Origin: an uncultured Eubacteriales bacterium
GTDB taxonomy: Bacteria; Bacillota; Clostridia; TANB77; CAG-508
Direction: 5' to 3'
DNA length: 60,703 nt
Assembly (NCBI GenBank): GCA_949288185.1
Contig: CASEIZ010000032.1
Location: 1 to 60,703, forward strand
Part shown: positions 37,070 to 47,074 of the stretch, piece by piece
Position numbering within the stretch: the stretch's first letter is position 1
Layout of the letters: each line of letters starts with the position of its first letter
The notes under the pieces: generated by a model
Told to the model about the DNA's origin: nothing
Seen by the model: only the letters and a program-made list of their open reading frames with translations
Database searches by the model: none
Program-made: the position numbers and the translations under genes

Positions 37070-38551
37070 CTAATTTTGCACTGTGTAAATAAAAAAATTT
37101 TCTATTTCTCCTGTACATTCATAATTTTCCATTATAAAGTCTCTTACTAATTTAGATTCTTGCCAGTTCATATCTTCTTCTTTCTTTTTTATAAGAATCT
37201 CTACTTCTTTCATTTGACTTATTTCTTCTATAAGACCTTCTTCACCTTTTGCTCCCAAATTCCCCTTAAAAGGCAAGTCCATTTTTCCATTACTTTCCTT
37301 TAAATTTATCATATAGAAAGCTGCATCATGTGATAAAATCACTACATTTTTCTTTGATGTTTCTATATGTTCTGATATATTTTCTATTTTTTCATAAGTT
37401 TCCGTATCAAGAATTCCACCATAATATGGTGAATCCTTATCTTTTATTCTATTTTCTTGCCAGCTAACACAGTGTAAAAAAGAGTTAGAAATAGTAATAC
37501 ATATTAATATAATAAGACCATAGTTTGCTATTTTTAAATATTCTCTTTTAAAAATATGTAAACAAATTAAATTAACTATATATCCCAATACCACCCATGA
37601 TAAATACATTCCTATCATAAAATGTGCTGAATTGACTATTGGAAATATAGAAAATGTCAAAAATATAGAAAATATCAACACTCTTTTTATTTTTTCGTAT
37701 TCTTTACTATTTATTAGTGTCTTTTTTTTCATGTGCTTTATCATAAAAATATTTAAACCAACTACTAAAATCCAAAAAACAAAAAGAGGTTTATTGATTA
37801 ATATATTTTTTTCTCCAAATTCTCTTATCCCTAATATAGCATAATCTATAAAACCATTTAGAATTCCTGCATATTGAAAGTAAACAATACTTCCTATTCC
37901 CAATAAGAAAAACAGTATTAGTACAGTAAACAAGTTCATCATTCTCTTCTTTACCGTCATTTTTTCAAAAAATATAACCACCATAACGGCTAATAAATAA
38001 TATATGCCCATATTTTGTTTGGTAAATGTTATTAAAAAAGCTATCATTCCCTGTAAGATAAAATCTTTTTTGGTTAAATTTTCTTTTAACATGCATGATA
38101 AACCAATGACAAAAAAAGCAAGTGATAATGTATTATAATTTGCCATGCAAAAAATGATTATATGTCCCTTTAAGCACATTAAAATAATAACAAAAATAAT
38201 GGATATCGTTTTAGGTATTTTTATTTTTTTACATAACATATATGTACTAAAAAATAGTATAACATTTATGATTATATTATAGATTCTAAAGCTTAGAAAA
38301 TTTGGTCCTAATAAATGTAAAATTAAATTTCCAATATAAAAAAATAAAGGTGTACATATTATATTAGCATCTTTATATATTTCAAATCCATTATATAATT
38401 TATATACATTTTGAAAATTCCATAATTCATCTGTAGAACTTATTGAAACATTCAGAGATATACCTATAATTGAAAACAAAATAATACAAAATGCAATAAG
38501 ATTATCTCTTTTTTTGAAAAATATATTAAATGAGCTGATAATTGTCTTCAT
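37070..38551 (-). CDS. GT-C-type polytopic membrane glycosyltransferase (probable)
   Basis: This 493-residue protein has about ten membrane helices. A first external loop carries an acidic pair in SSTDELWNFQNVYKLYNGF near residues 33-51, as in the GT39/ArnT-type GT-C enzymes, which use lipid-linked sugars. After the last helix comes a soluble tail of about 100 residues. Sugar donor and acceptor are unknown. An AGGGAG site precedes the ATG. It stands just upstream of the pilin-like genes in the same direction but does not share their promoter. Glycosylation of surface subunits is a possibility only. Confidence 0.72.
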   Translation of the reverse strand: MKTIISSFNIFFKKRDNLIAFCIILFSIIGISLNVSISSTDELWNFQNVYKLYNGFEIYKDANIICTPLFFYIGNLILHLLGPNFLSFRIYNIIINVILFFSTYMLCKKIKIPKTISIIFVIILMCLKGHIIIFCMANYNTLSLAFFVIGLSCMLKENLTKKDFILQGMIAFLITFTKQNMGIYYLLAVMVVIFFEKMTVKKRMMNLFTVLILFFLLGIGSIVYFQYAGILNGFIDYAILGIREFGEKNILINKPLFVFWILVVGLNIFMIKHMKKKTLINSKEYEKIKRVLIFSIFLTFSIFPIVNSAHFMIGMYLSWVVLGYIVNLICLHIFKREYLKIANYGLIILICITISNSFLHCVSWQENRIKDKDSPYYGGILDTETYEKIENISEHIETSKKNVVILSHDAAFYMINLKESNGKMDLPFKGNLGAKGEEGLIEEISQMKEVEILIKKKEEDMNWQESKLVRDFIMENYECTGEIENFFIYTVQN

Positions 38552-38602
38552 GATTATCTTATCTTTCTCCCTATAAAACTATATTTTTAGTTTTTTATTT
38601 TT

Positions 38603-38686
38603 TCATTTTATATATTTCATATTCTTTTTTATATCTAATTTTTCATATTCTGTGTCCCAAAAATATTTTTTAAATTCAATTGGCAT
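38603..38686 (-). pseudogene. DUF6922-like fragment
   Basis: A 27-residue frame follows a strong GGGAGG site. Its sequence (KKYFWDTEYEKLDIKKN) resembles the start of DUF6922 proteins, which usually continue for another 60 or more residues. Here the frame stops at once, so it looks like the remnant of a gene whose remainder was lost. The rest of the 38552-38928 gap is AT-rich and holds no gene I can support. Confidence 0.45.
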
Positions 38687-38928
38687 TTTTGTACCTCCCT
38701 ATACATTATACCATATTTAAAATTAAAATCTACACTTCATATAAATATTTATTTATTTTATTAATATAAGCCTTTTAAAACACTTTAAAATCAGTTTTAA
38801 GCCTTTTTTATGTACTGTTCAATATAATTTTATTGTTAAATTTATTTTGTATTTGTTTTTTTACTTACGTAAAAAGCACATAAAAAAATAATATAAAGTC
38901 CTAAAAGCTTTATATTACTTAGTTTTCT

Positions 38929-39018
38929 TGGCGGAGATGAGAGGGTTCGAACCTCCGCGCCCCTTTCGGGACCTAACTGTTTAGCAAACAGTCCCCTTCA
39001 CCACTTGGGTACATCTCC
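38929..39018 (-). tRNA. tRNA-Ser (anticodon GCT)
   Basis: This is a 90-nt tRNA with the long variable arm of the serine class. The acceptor GGAGATG pairs with CATCTCC, the discriminator is G and CCA is encoded (TGG at 38929-38931 on the plus strand). The anticodon loop TTGCTAA gives GCT, reading AGC and AGU. Confidence 0.95.
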
Positions 39019-39077
39019 ATATACAGTTATTTATAAATAAAAGTTAGATATATTTAATGTATCTAACTTTATTTTAT

Positions 39078-39169
<92 letters not shown>

Positions 39170-39292
39170 ATATCAAAGACAAATGTCCAGCGACAGTATT
39201 TATCTTAGCATCTTTCAGAACATTTGTCAATAGTAAATTTTATTTATTTTTATTTTTCTTTTTCAAGTAATTCTCTATTTTCTTTTGCTTTT

Positions 39293-39811
39293 TTATTCTC
39301 TAATTTTATATATTTGTTTATTCTCTATAGCTTTTTGTATCGCTTCTGCTTCTTCTTCTGAGATTGTATATTTTGATTTTCCTTTTTCTACTGGTTTTGC
39401 ATATATATTAGACATTTCTCTTGAATAAATACCGTTTAAAACTACACCATTATTCTTTTCATCTAGCATAGCAAGTGCAAAACTTAAATCACTTCCTGTA
39501 TCTTTAAATGCATTATATCTAACAATGCCTATCTTTTGAATGCAACTATCCATATTCGCATCTATTGCATCTACCAAATTTTTAATTTCTATGTTTTGTT
39601 TTTCTACTCTTTCTACTCTATACATATAATTTTCTAAGTCTTCTTCTATATTTTCTCCATTTCCCAATTTTTTTAAAAAAGTTTTGTAATTTTTATTAAT
39701 AGAGTGAAGTCTTACTAGCATGATAAAAAATCCTATAAAAAGAATACATAGTACAATACCATTGATTATTAGAAAAGTATCTGTCTTTAAAAATTCTAAT
39801 ATTGTCTCCAT
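39293..39811 (-). CDS. DUF4446 family protein
   Basis: This 172-residue protein has one membrane segment (about 14-33), a coiled region to about 90 and a conserved C-terminal domain with CIQKIGIVRYNAFKDTGSDL near 110-130 and LDEKNNGVVLNGIYSRE following. This is the DUF4446 pattern. The gene follows parB by 14 bases and is found in that position in many Clostridia, so it is probably cotranscribed with parAB. Its function is unknown. Confidence 0.88.
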   Translation of the reverse strand: METILEFLKTDTFLIINGIVLCILFIGFFIMLVRLHSINKNYKTFLKKLGNGENIEEDLENYMYRVERVEKQNIEIKNLVDAIDANMDSCIQKIGIVRYNAFKDTGSDLSFALAMLDEKNNGVVLNGIYSREMSNIYAKPVEKGKSKYTISEEEAEAIQKAIENKQIYKIRE

Positions 39812-39825
39812 CCAATCACCTTCCT

Positions 39826-40665
39826 TTATTTTATTAAATTCAATATTCTTTCTAAATCATCATTAGAAGTATATTCTATAATAATTTTTCCCCTTCTCTT
39901 TCCTGCATCTAATCTTACTTTAGAACCAAAGAAACTTTGAAAATTATCTTCTATACTTTTATATAATATATGATTTCTATCTAACTCCTCTTTTGTTTCT
40001 TTTACTCTTGCTTTTTTCTCAACTTGTCTTACGGTTGCTCCTCTTTCTAACATTTGTATAGCTGTTTTATATTGTTTTTCTGGGTCTGTAATGGCAAGTA
40101 ATGCTTTACAATGTCCTTCTGTTAATTTGCCCTCTTTTGCCATTTCTAATACTCTAGGTTCTAAATTTAAAATTCTAACGATATTTGCAATTGTACTTCT
40201 TCCTTTTCCTAACTTTTTAGCTACTTCTTCTTGTGATAATCCATAATTGTCAATTAACGTTCTTACTCCTAAAGCTTTTTCATAAGGGTTTAAATCTTCT
40301 CTTTGCATATTTTCTATTAATGAAATCTCAGAGTTTATTCTTTCATTGTCTTCTCTTATAATTGCTGGAATTTCTGTTAATCCCGCTATTTTAGACGCTC
40401 TCCATCTTCTTTCTCCTGCAACGATTCCATAATATCCATCCTTTTTTGTTACAACAATTGGTTGTATTAATCCATATTCTTTTATAGATTCTGCTAATTC
40501 TTCTAAAGCTTCTTGATCAAAATTCTTTCTTGGTTGATCTCTATTAGGTTCTACTTCTGTTACCTTTAGATTTTTTAATATATCATTTTCTTGCATTTGT
40601 TCTTCTTCTGGTGCTGGTCCAAATAATGCGTCTAATCCTTTTCCCAAACCTGACATTTTTGCCAT
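39826..40665 (-). CDS. parB: chromosome partition protein ParB (Spo0J)
   Basis: This 279-residue CTP-dependent clamp binds parS sites near oriC and spreads on DNA. The ParB/Srx N-domain has NRDQPRKNF near 37-45 and the CTP motif GERRWRASKIAG near 82-93. A helix-turn-helix (LSQEEVAKKLGKGRSTIAN) lies near 143-161, and a C-terminal dimer domain follows. It is 24 bases downstream of parA in one operon. The only parS-like site I found is degenerate (44356-44371). Confidence 0.94.
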   Translation of the reverse strand: MAKMSGLGKGLDALFGPAPEEEQMQENDILKNLKVTEVEPNRDQPRKNFDQEALEELAESIKEYGLIQPIVVTKKDGYYGIVAGERRWRASKIAGLTEIPAIIREDNERINSEISLIENMQREDLNPYEKALGVRTLIDNYGLSQEEVAKKLGKGRSTIANIVRILNLEPRVLEMAKEGKLTEGHCKALLAITDPEKQYKTAIQMLERGATVRQVEKKARVKETKEELDRNHILYKSIEDNFQSFFGSKVRLDAGKRRGKIIIEYTSNDDLERILNLIK

Positions 40666-40688
40666 TTATAATTCCTCCTTTTATCATC

Positions 40689-41477
40689 TTACATCATATG
40701 TTTTGCTTTCTTCTCTTCCTCATTTATTTTTAAAAATTCTTTTGCAAATTTTACATAAGCTTTTGCTCCTTTTGATCTAGGGTCATATTCTGTGATAGGC
40801 ATTCCATAACTTGGTGCCTCACTTAATCTTACATTTCTTGGTATAACTGTTTTATATACTTTATCATTAAAGTATTTTTTTACCTCTTTTACAACTTGAT
40901 TTGACAAATTGGTTCTTATGTCATACATCGTAAGTAATGCCCCTTCTATCATAATCGTCTTATTCAAATGTTTTTTTACTAAATTTACAGTATTTAATAA
41001 TTGTCCTAATCCTTCTAGTGCAAAATATTCACATTGTACAGGTATTAATACACTATCTGAAGCTGTAAAAGCATTTAGTGTGATAAGTCCTAATGATGGA
41101 GGACAATCAATAAAGATATAGTCAAAAACATCTTTCACTTCTTCTAATTTTTCTTTTAATCTTTGTTCTCTTGACATCATAGATACTAATTCTACTTCCG
41201 CACCTGCTAAATTCATATTTGATGGACATAGTAATAAATTTTTTATGACTGTTTTTTGAAATGCTTGTTTCATTTCTGTATCATTTACTAAAATATCATA
41301 AGTAGAAAACTCTACTTCTTTTTCAATTCCTAATCCACTTGTTGCATTTCCTTGAGGATCAGCGTCTATTAATAGAACTTTCTTTCCTTTTTTTGCTAAT
41401 ATTGTGCTCAAATTAACGGTTGTCGTTGTTTTACCAACGCCTCCTTTTTGGTTTGCAACTGATATAACTTTTCCCAA
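40689..41477 (-). CDS. parA: chromosome partition ATPase ParA (Soj)
   Basis: This 262-residue deviant Walker A ATPase works with ParB in origin segregation and, in Bacillus, in DnaA control. NQKGGVGKTTTTVNL near 8-22 is the P-loop, VLLIDADPQGN near 34-44 and FIDCPPSLG near 121-129 are the other motifs. It is the first gene of the parA-parB-DUF4446 group, with rsmG upstream in the same direction after about 135 bases. Confidence 0.94.
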   Translation of the reverse strand: MGKVISVANQKGGVGKTTTTVNLSTILAKKGKKVLLIDADPQGNATSGLGIEKEVEFSTYDILVNDTEMKQAFQKTVIKNLLLCPSNMNLAGAEVELVSMMSREQRLKEKLEEVKDVFDYIFIDCPPSLGLITLNAFTASDSVLIPVQCEYFALEGLGQLLNTVNLVKKHLNKTIMIEGALLTMYDIRTNLSNQVVKEVKKYFNDKVYKTVIPRNVRLSEAPSYGMPITEYDPRSKGAKAYVKFAKEFLKINEEEKKAKHMM

Positions 41478-41612
41478 AATCTTTCGCCTCCATTTTAGTT
41501 AATATTTACTCTTTAGTTTGTTTGTGTTCTATTATAATCATATATAAATATAAAAAAAAAGTCAATAAAAATTCATAATTTTTTTGACTTTTTTTCTTTT
41601 ATTTTTTTATGT

Positions 41613-42335
41613 TTAATAAAGTGGCTCTTTTGAAGGAATACCAGGCTTTCTAGGATATTTGCTAGGTGTTTGTATTGCTTTTTCTATCAAAATCAAATTC
41701 CTTTTGTAATCACTTTTGGGAAGTGTAAATTCTTCTATCTTACTAATTTCTCCCCCTAGTAATTTTATAGAATTTTTACTTTTAGAAATTTCTTCATTAA
41801 TTTCAGAACCTTTCATACATATTGCCATCCCTTTTATCTTAACCATTGGTAACATATATTCTGACAAGGTTGTTAAATTCGCTACTGCCCTTGAGGTAGC
41901 CAGATCATAATTTTCTCTATATTGTTTATTTTTCGCATATTCTTCAATTCTAGCATGTACCGCATTTATATTTTCTAATCCTAGTTTTACTATGACTTCA
42001 TTCAAAAAATTGATTCTTTTATTTAAAGAATCTAATAATGTAATTTTCAAATCATCTCTTACTATCTTTATCGGTATTCCTGGAAAACCTGCTCCAGTTC
42101 CAATATCAATAACCTTTTTATTTTGATCTATATATTTTATAATCGTCAAAGAATCAATAAAATGTTTTAATATGATTTCTTTTGGCTCAACAATAGCTGT
42201 CAAATTTATCTTTTCATTCCATTCAATTAATAAATTCATATATTCATAAAATTTTTGCAATTGTTCCTCTGTAAACACAATGTTGATTTCTTTTCCATAT
42301 TCTATCATTAGATTAGAAAATTCTTTTATATCCAT
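41613..42335 (-). CDS. rsmG: 16S rRNA m7G527 methyltransferase RsmG
   Basis: This 240-residue methylase acts on G527 in 16S rRNA. The SAM motif VIDIGTGAGFPGIPIKI near 72-88 and the NLTAIVEPKEI stretch near 43-53 are typical. Its leader of about 120 bases contains palindrome copy B, which sits between the mnmG stop and the rsmG start. It is leftward, as is the whole origin block. Confidence 0.94.
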   Translation of the reverse strand: MDIKEFSNLMIEYGKEINIVFTEEQLQKFYEYMNLLIEWNEKINLTAIVEPKEIILKHFIDSLTIIKYIDQNKKVIDIGTGAGFPGIPIKIVRDDLKITLLDSLNKRINFLNEVIVKLGLENINAVHARIEEYAKNKQYRENYDLATSRAVANLTTLSEYMLPMVKIKGMAICMKGSEINEEISKSKNSIKLLGGEISKIEEFTLPKSDYKRNLILIEKAIQTPSKYPRKPGIPSKEPLY

Positions 42336-42352
42336 TTTTTATTCCTTTCTTT

Positions 42353-42453
42353 AGTTGCCAAAGGGGACGGGTCATTTTGGCAACCTCTTTTTTTATAATT
42401 TAAAATTTATTTTATAAAAGTTGCCAAAATGGCCCGTCCCCTTTGGCAACTTT
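42353..42453. repeat. nested palindrome, REP-like (copy B)
   Basis: Arms at about 42353-42387 and 42418-42453 are reverse complements with one G-T type difference near the loop. Each arm is a hairpin, AGTTGCCAAA with TTTGGCAACT, around a loop with GGGGACGGG. The design is that of copy A at 2470-2587. It begins 5 bases after the mnmG stop. Confidence 0.82.
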
Positions 42454-42457
42454 GCTA

Positions 42458-44338
42458 TTAATTTTGTTTTTCTTTTAATTGTTGTAAATAAATTAAAAGT
42501 ACAGATACATCAGCAGGTGAAACTCCTGATATTCTTGAGGCTTGTCCTATAGAATGTGGTTTGAATTTATTTAATTTTTGTCTTCCTTCTAAGCTAATTC
42601 CTTTTATTGTTTCATAATCTACATCATCTGGTAATATTTTTTCTTCTAATTTTTTAAATTTTTCTACTTGCGCTTCTTGTAATTTAATATATCCTTCATA
42701 TTTTATCTGAATTTCTACTTCTTCTTGTTCTTGTGTTGAAAGTTCAGGTCTATTTTCATCTATTTCACTTAAATTCTGATAATTTAATTCTGGTCTTTTT
42801 AGTAATTCTGCCATTTTTGTTCCATTTGTTAGTGCTGACGTTCCTTGTTCTATTAGAAATTTATTTACTTTTTCTGTTGGTTTTACGACTAAATGTTGTA
42901 ATCTTTCTTTTTCTTTTTCTATATTCTCTTTTTTGTTTAAAAACTTTTGATATCTTTCATCTGATATTAAGCCAATTTCATGTCCAATTTCCGTTAATCT
43001 CAAATCTGCATTGTCTTGTCTCAAAAGTAGCCTGTATTCTGCTCTAGACGTCATCATTCTATATGGTTCATTGGTTCCTTTTGTTGCAATATCATCAATT
43101 AAAACACCAATATATGCTTGTGATCTATCTAATATTAATGGCTCTTTTCCTTTTATTTTTTGAACTGCATTGATTCCTGCTATTAATCCTTGTGCTGCTG
43201 CTTCTTCATATCCTGAAGTTCCATTAATTTGTCCCGCCATGAATAATCCATCAATTCCTTTATATTCTAAAGATAATTTCAAGTTTGATGGATCTATACA
43301 ATCATATTCTATAGCATAAGCAGGTCTTGTAAATTCTGCATGTTCTAAACCTGGTATTGTTCTATAAAGAGCAATTTGCACATCTTCTGGAAGTGATGAG
43401 CTCATTCCTTGTATATACATTTCTTCTGTATCTAATCCTACTGGTTCTACAAATGCTTGATGTCTTGGCTTATCACTAAACCTTACGACTTTATCTTCTA
43501 TTGAAGGACAATATCTAGGTCCTGTACCTTCAATTTTTCCAGCATATAATGGTGATCTATGTAAGTTATTTCTGATAATTTCGTGTGTTTTTTCATTTGT
43601 ATAGGTTAAATAACAATCTACTTGCTCAAATTCTTTCGGTTCATTTTCAAAAGAAAATGCTTCTATTCCTTGGTCTCCTTTTTGAATTTCCATTTTACTA
43701 AAATCTATACTTCTTCTGTTAATTCTAGCTGGTGTTCCTGTTTTAAATCTTACTAAAGGAATTCCTAAGTTTTTTAAAACATCTGATAATTTATTAGCTG
43801 CTGCAACACCATCAGGTCCACTTTCTTTTGAAAATTCTCCAATAAAAATCTTTCCTTTTAAATATGTACCTGTTGCTAAAATAACTGTCTTTACTTGATA
43901 AACCGCTCCGACATCTGTTTTGATTGCTTTTACTTTTCCATCTTCAACAACAATATCTACTATCTCCCCTTGTTTGACTTCTAGGTTTTCTTGTTTCTCT
44001 AAAGTATGCTTCATTTCTGCTTGATATCTTTTTCTATCAGCTTGTGCTCTTAAAGAATGTACCGCTGGTCCTTTTGAAGTATTTAACATTTTAATTTGTA
44101 TCATGGTTTTATCAATATTTTTTCCCATCTCTCCACCTAAGGCATCGATTTCTCTTACTAAGTGTCCTTTGGAGCTTCCTCCTATATGTGGATTACATGG
44201 CATATTAGCAATTGCTTCTAAGCTAATTGAAAAAATTAATGTTTTCATTCCTAATCTTGCTGCTGCAAGTGCTGCTTCACAACCAGCATGTCCTGCACCA
44301 ACAACAGCTACATCATATTCTCCTGCGTTATATTCCAT
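42458..44338 (-). CDS. mnmG: tRNA uridine-34 carboxymethylaminomethyl modification enzyme MnmG
   Basis: This 626-residue FAD enzyme works with MnmE to modify wobble U34 of tRNAs that read NNA/NNG. The dinucleotide-binding loop [19 protein letters not shown] lies near 11-29, the GidA signature [19 protein letters not shown] near 375-393, and the C-terminal helical domain ends with [20 protein letters not shown]. The length is normal. The gene is separated from mnmE by a 491-base gap with possible regulatory structures. Confidence 0.96.
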   Translation of the reverse strand: MEYNAGEYDVAVVGAGHAGCEAALAAARLGMKTLIFSISLEAIANMPCNPHIGGSSKGHLVREIDALGGEMGKNIDKTMIQIKMLNTSKGPAVHSLRAQADRKRYQAEMKHTLEKQENLEVKQGEIVDIVVEDGKVKAIKTDVGAVYQVKTVILATGTYLKGKIFIGEFSKESGPDGVAAANKLSDVLKNLGIPLVRFKTGTPARINRRSIDFSKMEIQKGDQGIEAFSFENEPKEFEQVDCYLTYTNEKTHEIIRNNLHRSPLYAGKIEGTGPRYCPSIEDKVVRFSDKPRHQAFVEPVGLDTEEMYIQGMSSSLPEDVQIALYRTIPGLEHAEFTRPAYAIEYDCIDPSNLKLSLEYKGIDGLFMAGQINGTSGYEEAAAQGLIAGINAVQKIKGKEPLILDRSQAYIGVLIDDIATKGTNEPYRMMTSRAEYRLLLRQDNADLRLTEIGHEIGLISDERYQKFLNKKENIEKEKERLQHLVVKPTEKVNKFLIEQGTSALTNGTKMAELLKRPELNYQNLSEIDENRPELSTQEQEEVEIQIKYEGYIKLQEAQVEKFKKLEEKILPDDVDYETIKGISLEGRQKLNKFKPHSIGQASRISGVSPADVSVLLIYLQQLKEKQN

Positions 44339-44355
44339 TTTTTCTCTCCTTTTTT

Positions 44356-44371
44356 CATTCCGTGTGAAACA
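44356..44371. promoter_or_regulatory. degenerate parS-like site
   Basis: CATTCCGTGTGAAACA matches the Bacillus parS consensus TGTTNCACGTGAAACA in the whole right half and in little of the left. The place, just upstream of mnmG and near oriC, is right for parS, but half a site is weak support. Confidence 0.25.
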
Positions 44372-44432
44372 GAAAGTTTTGTTTTGTTCTTTTTTTATTT
44401 TTATTTTTACTTTTTAGTAAACCCGTTTTTAG

Positions 44433-44570
44433 AATAGCGCCATTTTATCAATCATTTGTTTTGCGAACATGGTATACATAAGTCTTGTTTTTTATGTATC
44501 AGTTTGCTAAAGTTCGCTATTTTCCTATTGTTGCTCGATTTTTGTTCGCCCCTTGTTTACATTGATTGAT
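44433..44570 (-). other. structured region between mnmE and mnmG
   Basis: The middle of the 491-base gap (44339-44829) has pairing segments that AT-richness alone does not explain. TGATTGAT (44563-44570) pairs with ATCAATCA (44447-44454). GCGAAC (44463-44468) can pair with GTTCGC at 44512-44517 or at 44544-44549. ATACATAA (44474-44481) pairs with TTATGTAT (44492-44499). Read on the minus strand it would lie in the mnmG leader. The alternative pairings look switch-like, but I cannot match a known class. The rest of the gap is T-rich with nothing to report. Confidence 0.35.
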
Positions 44571-44829
44571 GAGTAAATTTTTTAAACTTTTTTGTTCTTT
44601 TTTTACTTTTTTATTTTCATTATTACTATTTTTTTATATTTCTTGCACATTTTTTCTTTTGCTTTATATATTTTTAGTATTTTATATTTTTATTTTACAT
44701 ATATTTTTATCCACTGCTTTTATTTGCTTTTAAAATCCATTTTAATCACTTTTTTGTGTTTTGGTATAAAATTATATTTTTCTTATTTCTTTTTTGCTTA
44801 TTTTTTATTTTCGCTTGTCACTGATAAGA

Positions 44830-46201
44830 CTATTTTCCTAAACAGAACTTTGAAAAAATTTCATTAATAATATCTTCTGTTACAAATTCTCCTGTAATAT
44901 TTCCTAAATCTTCTAAAATCTCTTTTATATAAACAGCAATAATATCAATTGGCATCTTTTCTTTTATTGTTTCTTTCGTCTTTTTTATACTTTCGATTGC
45001 TTGGTGAATTAAATTTTTATGTCTAATATTTGTAATAACTAAATCATTATCTATATTAATCTCATTAATTTCAAATAATTTTGTAATTTCTGCATATACA
45101 TCATCAATTCCAATATTATTTAATGCTGATATCTCTATAATACTATCTGTCACTTCTTTAAATTCTTTATCTTCTTTGTGTAATTCTTGTTGTAAATCGA
45201 TTTTATTTAATAAAATAATGACCTTTTTTCCTTTTATAATTTCCAAAATCTCTTTATCTTCTTTTGATAACGGCTTTGAAGCATCAAAAATAGCAATAAT
45301 TAAATCTGCATTTTTAGCAATTTCTTTGGATTTATGAATTCCTATCTTTTCCACTTCATCTTCTGCATTTCTAATACCTGCAGTATCAATTAATTTCAAA
45401 GGGATTCCATTAATATTAACGAATTCTTCTATTGTATCTCTTGTCGTACCTTCAAATTCAGTTACAATTGCCCTGTCCTCTTTTAAAATTCTATTCAATA
45501 AAGAAGATTTCCCTGCATTTGGTTTCCCTATAATAGCTGTTTTTATTCCTTCTTTTAATATTTTTCCATTATCAAAACTTTTTTCTAGCTTATTTAACTT
45601 AATTTCTACACTATTTAGCATATTCATAATTTCATTATTTGTAACTTCTTCTACATCATATTCAGGATAATCAATGGCAACCTCTATGTTTACCATGACA
45701 TCTAAAATTTCTTGTTTAATTGCAGAAATTTCTTTAGATAAGCCTCCTTCTAATTGTTTTATGCCAGCTTGTACTTCTTTCTCACTTTTGGCATTAATCA
45801 CATCAATAACAGATTCTGCCTGTGTTAAATCAATACGACCATTTAAAAAGGCTCTTTTCGTAAATTCACCTGGTTCTGCTAATTCTGCCCCATTTTTCAA
45901 GCATAATTCTAAGATTTTTTTCATGACAATATTTCCACCATGTGAGTTAATTTCACACATATTCTCTGTTGTGTAACTCATTGGCTCTTTAAAATAAGAA
46001 ACCAACACTTCATCAATTATTTTTTCATTTTCTATGATATGTCCATATTTCATAGTATATCCTTTTATTTCTTCTATGCTTTCTTGTTTTTTTGGTTTGA
46101 ATATTTTTTCTAATATTTCAAAGCAATTTTTTCCACTCATTCTAATAATACCGATTCCTCCAATCCCGAGGAGCCGTAGATATGGAAGCGATTGTATTCA
46201 T
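44830..46201 (-). CDS. mnmE: tRNA modification GTPase MnmE, read through a +1 shift at CGG
   Basis: MnmE is the GTPase partner of MnmG in U34 modification. A good start (ATG at 46201, AGAGAGGTG upstream) opens with MNTIASISTAP, exactly the family's N-terminus, but codon 12 is CGG (46168-46166) and zero frame soon stops at TAG. Skipping the C continues with GIGGIGIIRMSGK, again the family sequence, without gap or insertion, to give 456 residues. The GTPase motif GKPNAGKSS and the C-terminal FCLGK are intact. A start at the ATG at 46140 would remove the conserved N-terminal strand of the THF-binding domain. Essentially only the CGG separates this gene from a normal one. Confidence 0.92.
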
Positions 46202-46310
46202 GAAATTCACCTCTCTTTTTTTGTCATTAATGATTATATCACATTATGTCAATTTTTAAAATACTTATTAAAAATTTGTCTATTTTTGTCTTCTAAAAAA
46301 GTAAAAAAAT

Positions 46311-46358
46311 AAAGGTCTTAGGTAAATTTATACAATTTCCGTATAAAATTTGACCTTT
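46311..46358 (-). terminator. terminator between jag and mnmE
   Basis: AAAGGTC (46311-46317) pairs with GACCTTT (46352-46358), with a second internal stem (AAATTTATAC with GTATAAAATTT). On the minus strand a T-run follows. mnmE therefore needs its own promoter. Confidence 0.65.
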
Positions 46359-46375
46359 GACCTCAAATTTTTATT

Positions 46376-47074
46376 TTATCTTGTTTTCTTTAAAGAAATC
46401 ACAATTCTTCTATTAGGTTCTTCCCCTATACTTTCTGTCTGTACTTTATCATTTTGTTGTAATTTACTATGAATAATTTTTCTTTCATAGGCTTGCATAG
46501 GCTCTAATTTAACAGGCTTTCTTGTTCTTATAACTGTCTTTGCTACTTTTTCTGCAAGTTCTTCTAATGTTTTTTCTCTTTTTGCTTTATATCCTTCGAT
46601 ATCTAAAATTACTCTAACTTTTTTATCTATATCTTTTCCTGCAATTGCTGATAAAATGCTTTGGAAAGCATATAATGTCTCTCCCCTATATCCAATTAGA
46701 AAACCTAAATTTTCATTTGATATTTCTACATTTAAACCTGTTTTATCTTTATGAATTGCATAAGTCGTATTTTCTGGTAACTCTTTTATAATTTCTTCCA
46801 TAAATGTTTTTACATTTTTTTCAGCTTTTTCTTGTTCTTCTTCAGATAATTCGATGATTTTTTTAGTTTTTACTTCTTTCTTTTCTGTTTTTTCTTCTTT
46901 TAATGTCATTTCTACTTTGACAACTCTTGGTGCTAAAATACTAAAAAAACTTCTTTTTTCTTCATTCTCTAATACTTTTATTTCTACTTTATCTTTTGAG
47001 ACTCTTAATTGTTTTAATCCATTTTCTATCGCTTCATTTGTCGTTCTTCCTTCTGCAATAATTGTTTTATCCAT
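46376..47074 (-). CDS. jag: RNA-binding protein Jag (KhpB)
   Basis: This 232-residue protein has the Jag N-terminal domain (about 1-52), a KH domain with NLGFLIGYRGETLYAFQ near 122-138, and an R3H domain with MQAYERKIIHSKLQ near 196-209. It binds RNA and is tied to cell-division control in other Firmicutes. Its start overlaps the end of yidC by 8 bases, so the two are coupled in the conserved yidC-jag pair. Confidence 0.93.
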   Translation of the reverse strand: MDKTIIAEGRTTNEAIENGLKQLRVSKDKVEIKVLENEEKRSFFSILAPRVVKVEMTLKEEKTEKKEVKTKKIIELSEEEQEKAEKNVKTFMEEIIKELPENTTYAIHKDKTGLNVEISNENLGFLIGYRGETLYAFQSILSAIAGKDIDKKVRVILDIEGYKAKREKTLEELAEKVAKTVIRTRKPVKLEPMQAYERKIIHSKLQQNDKVQTESIGEEPNRRIVISLKKTR

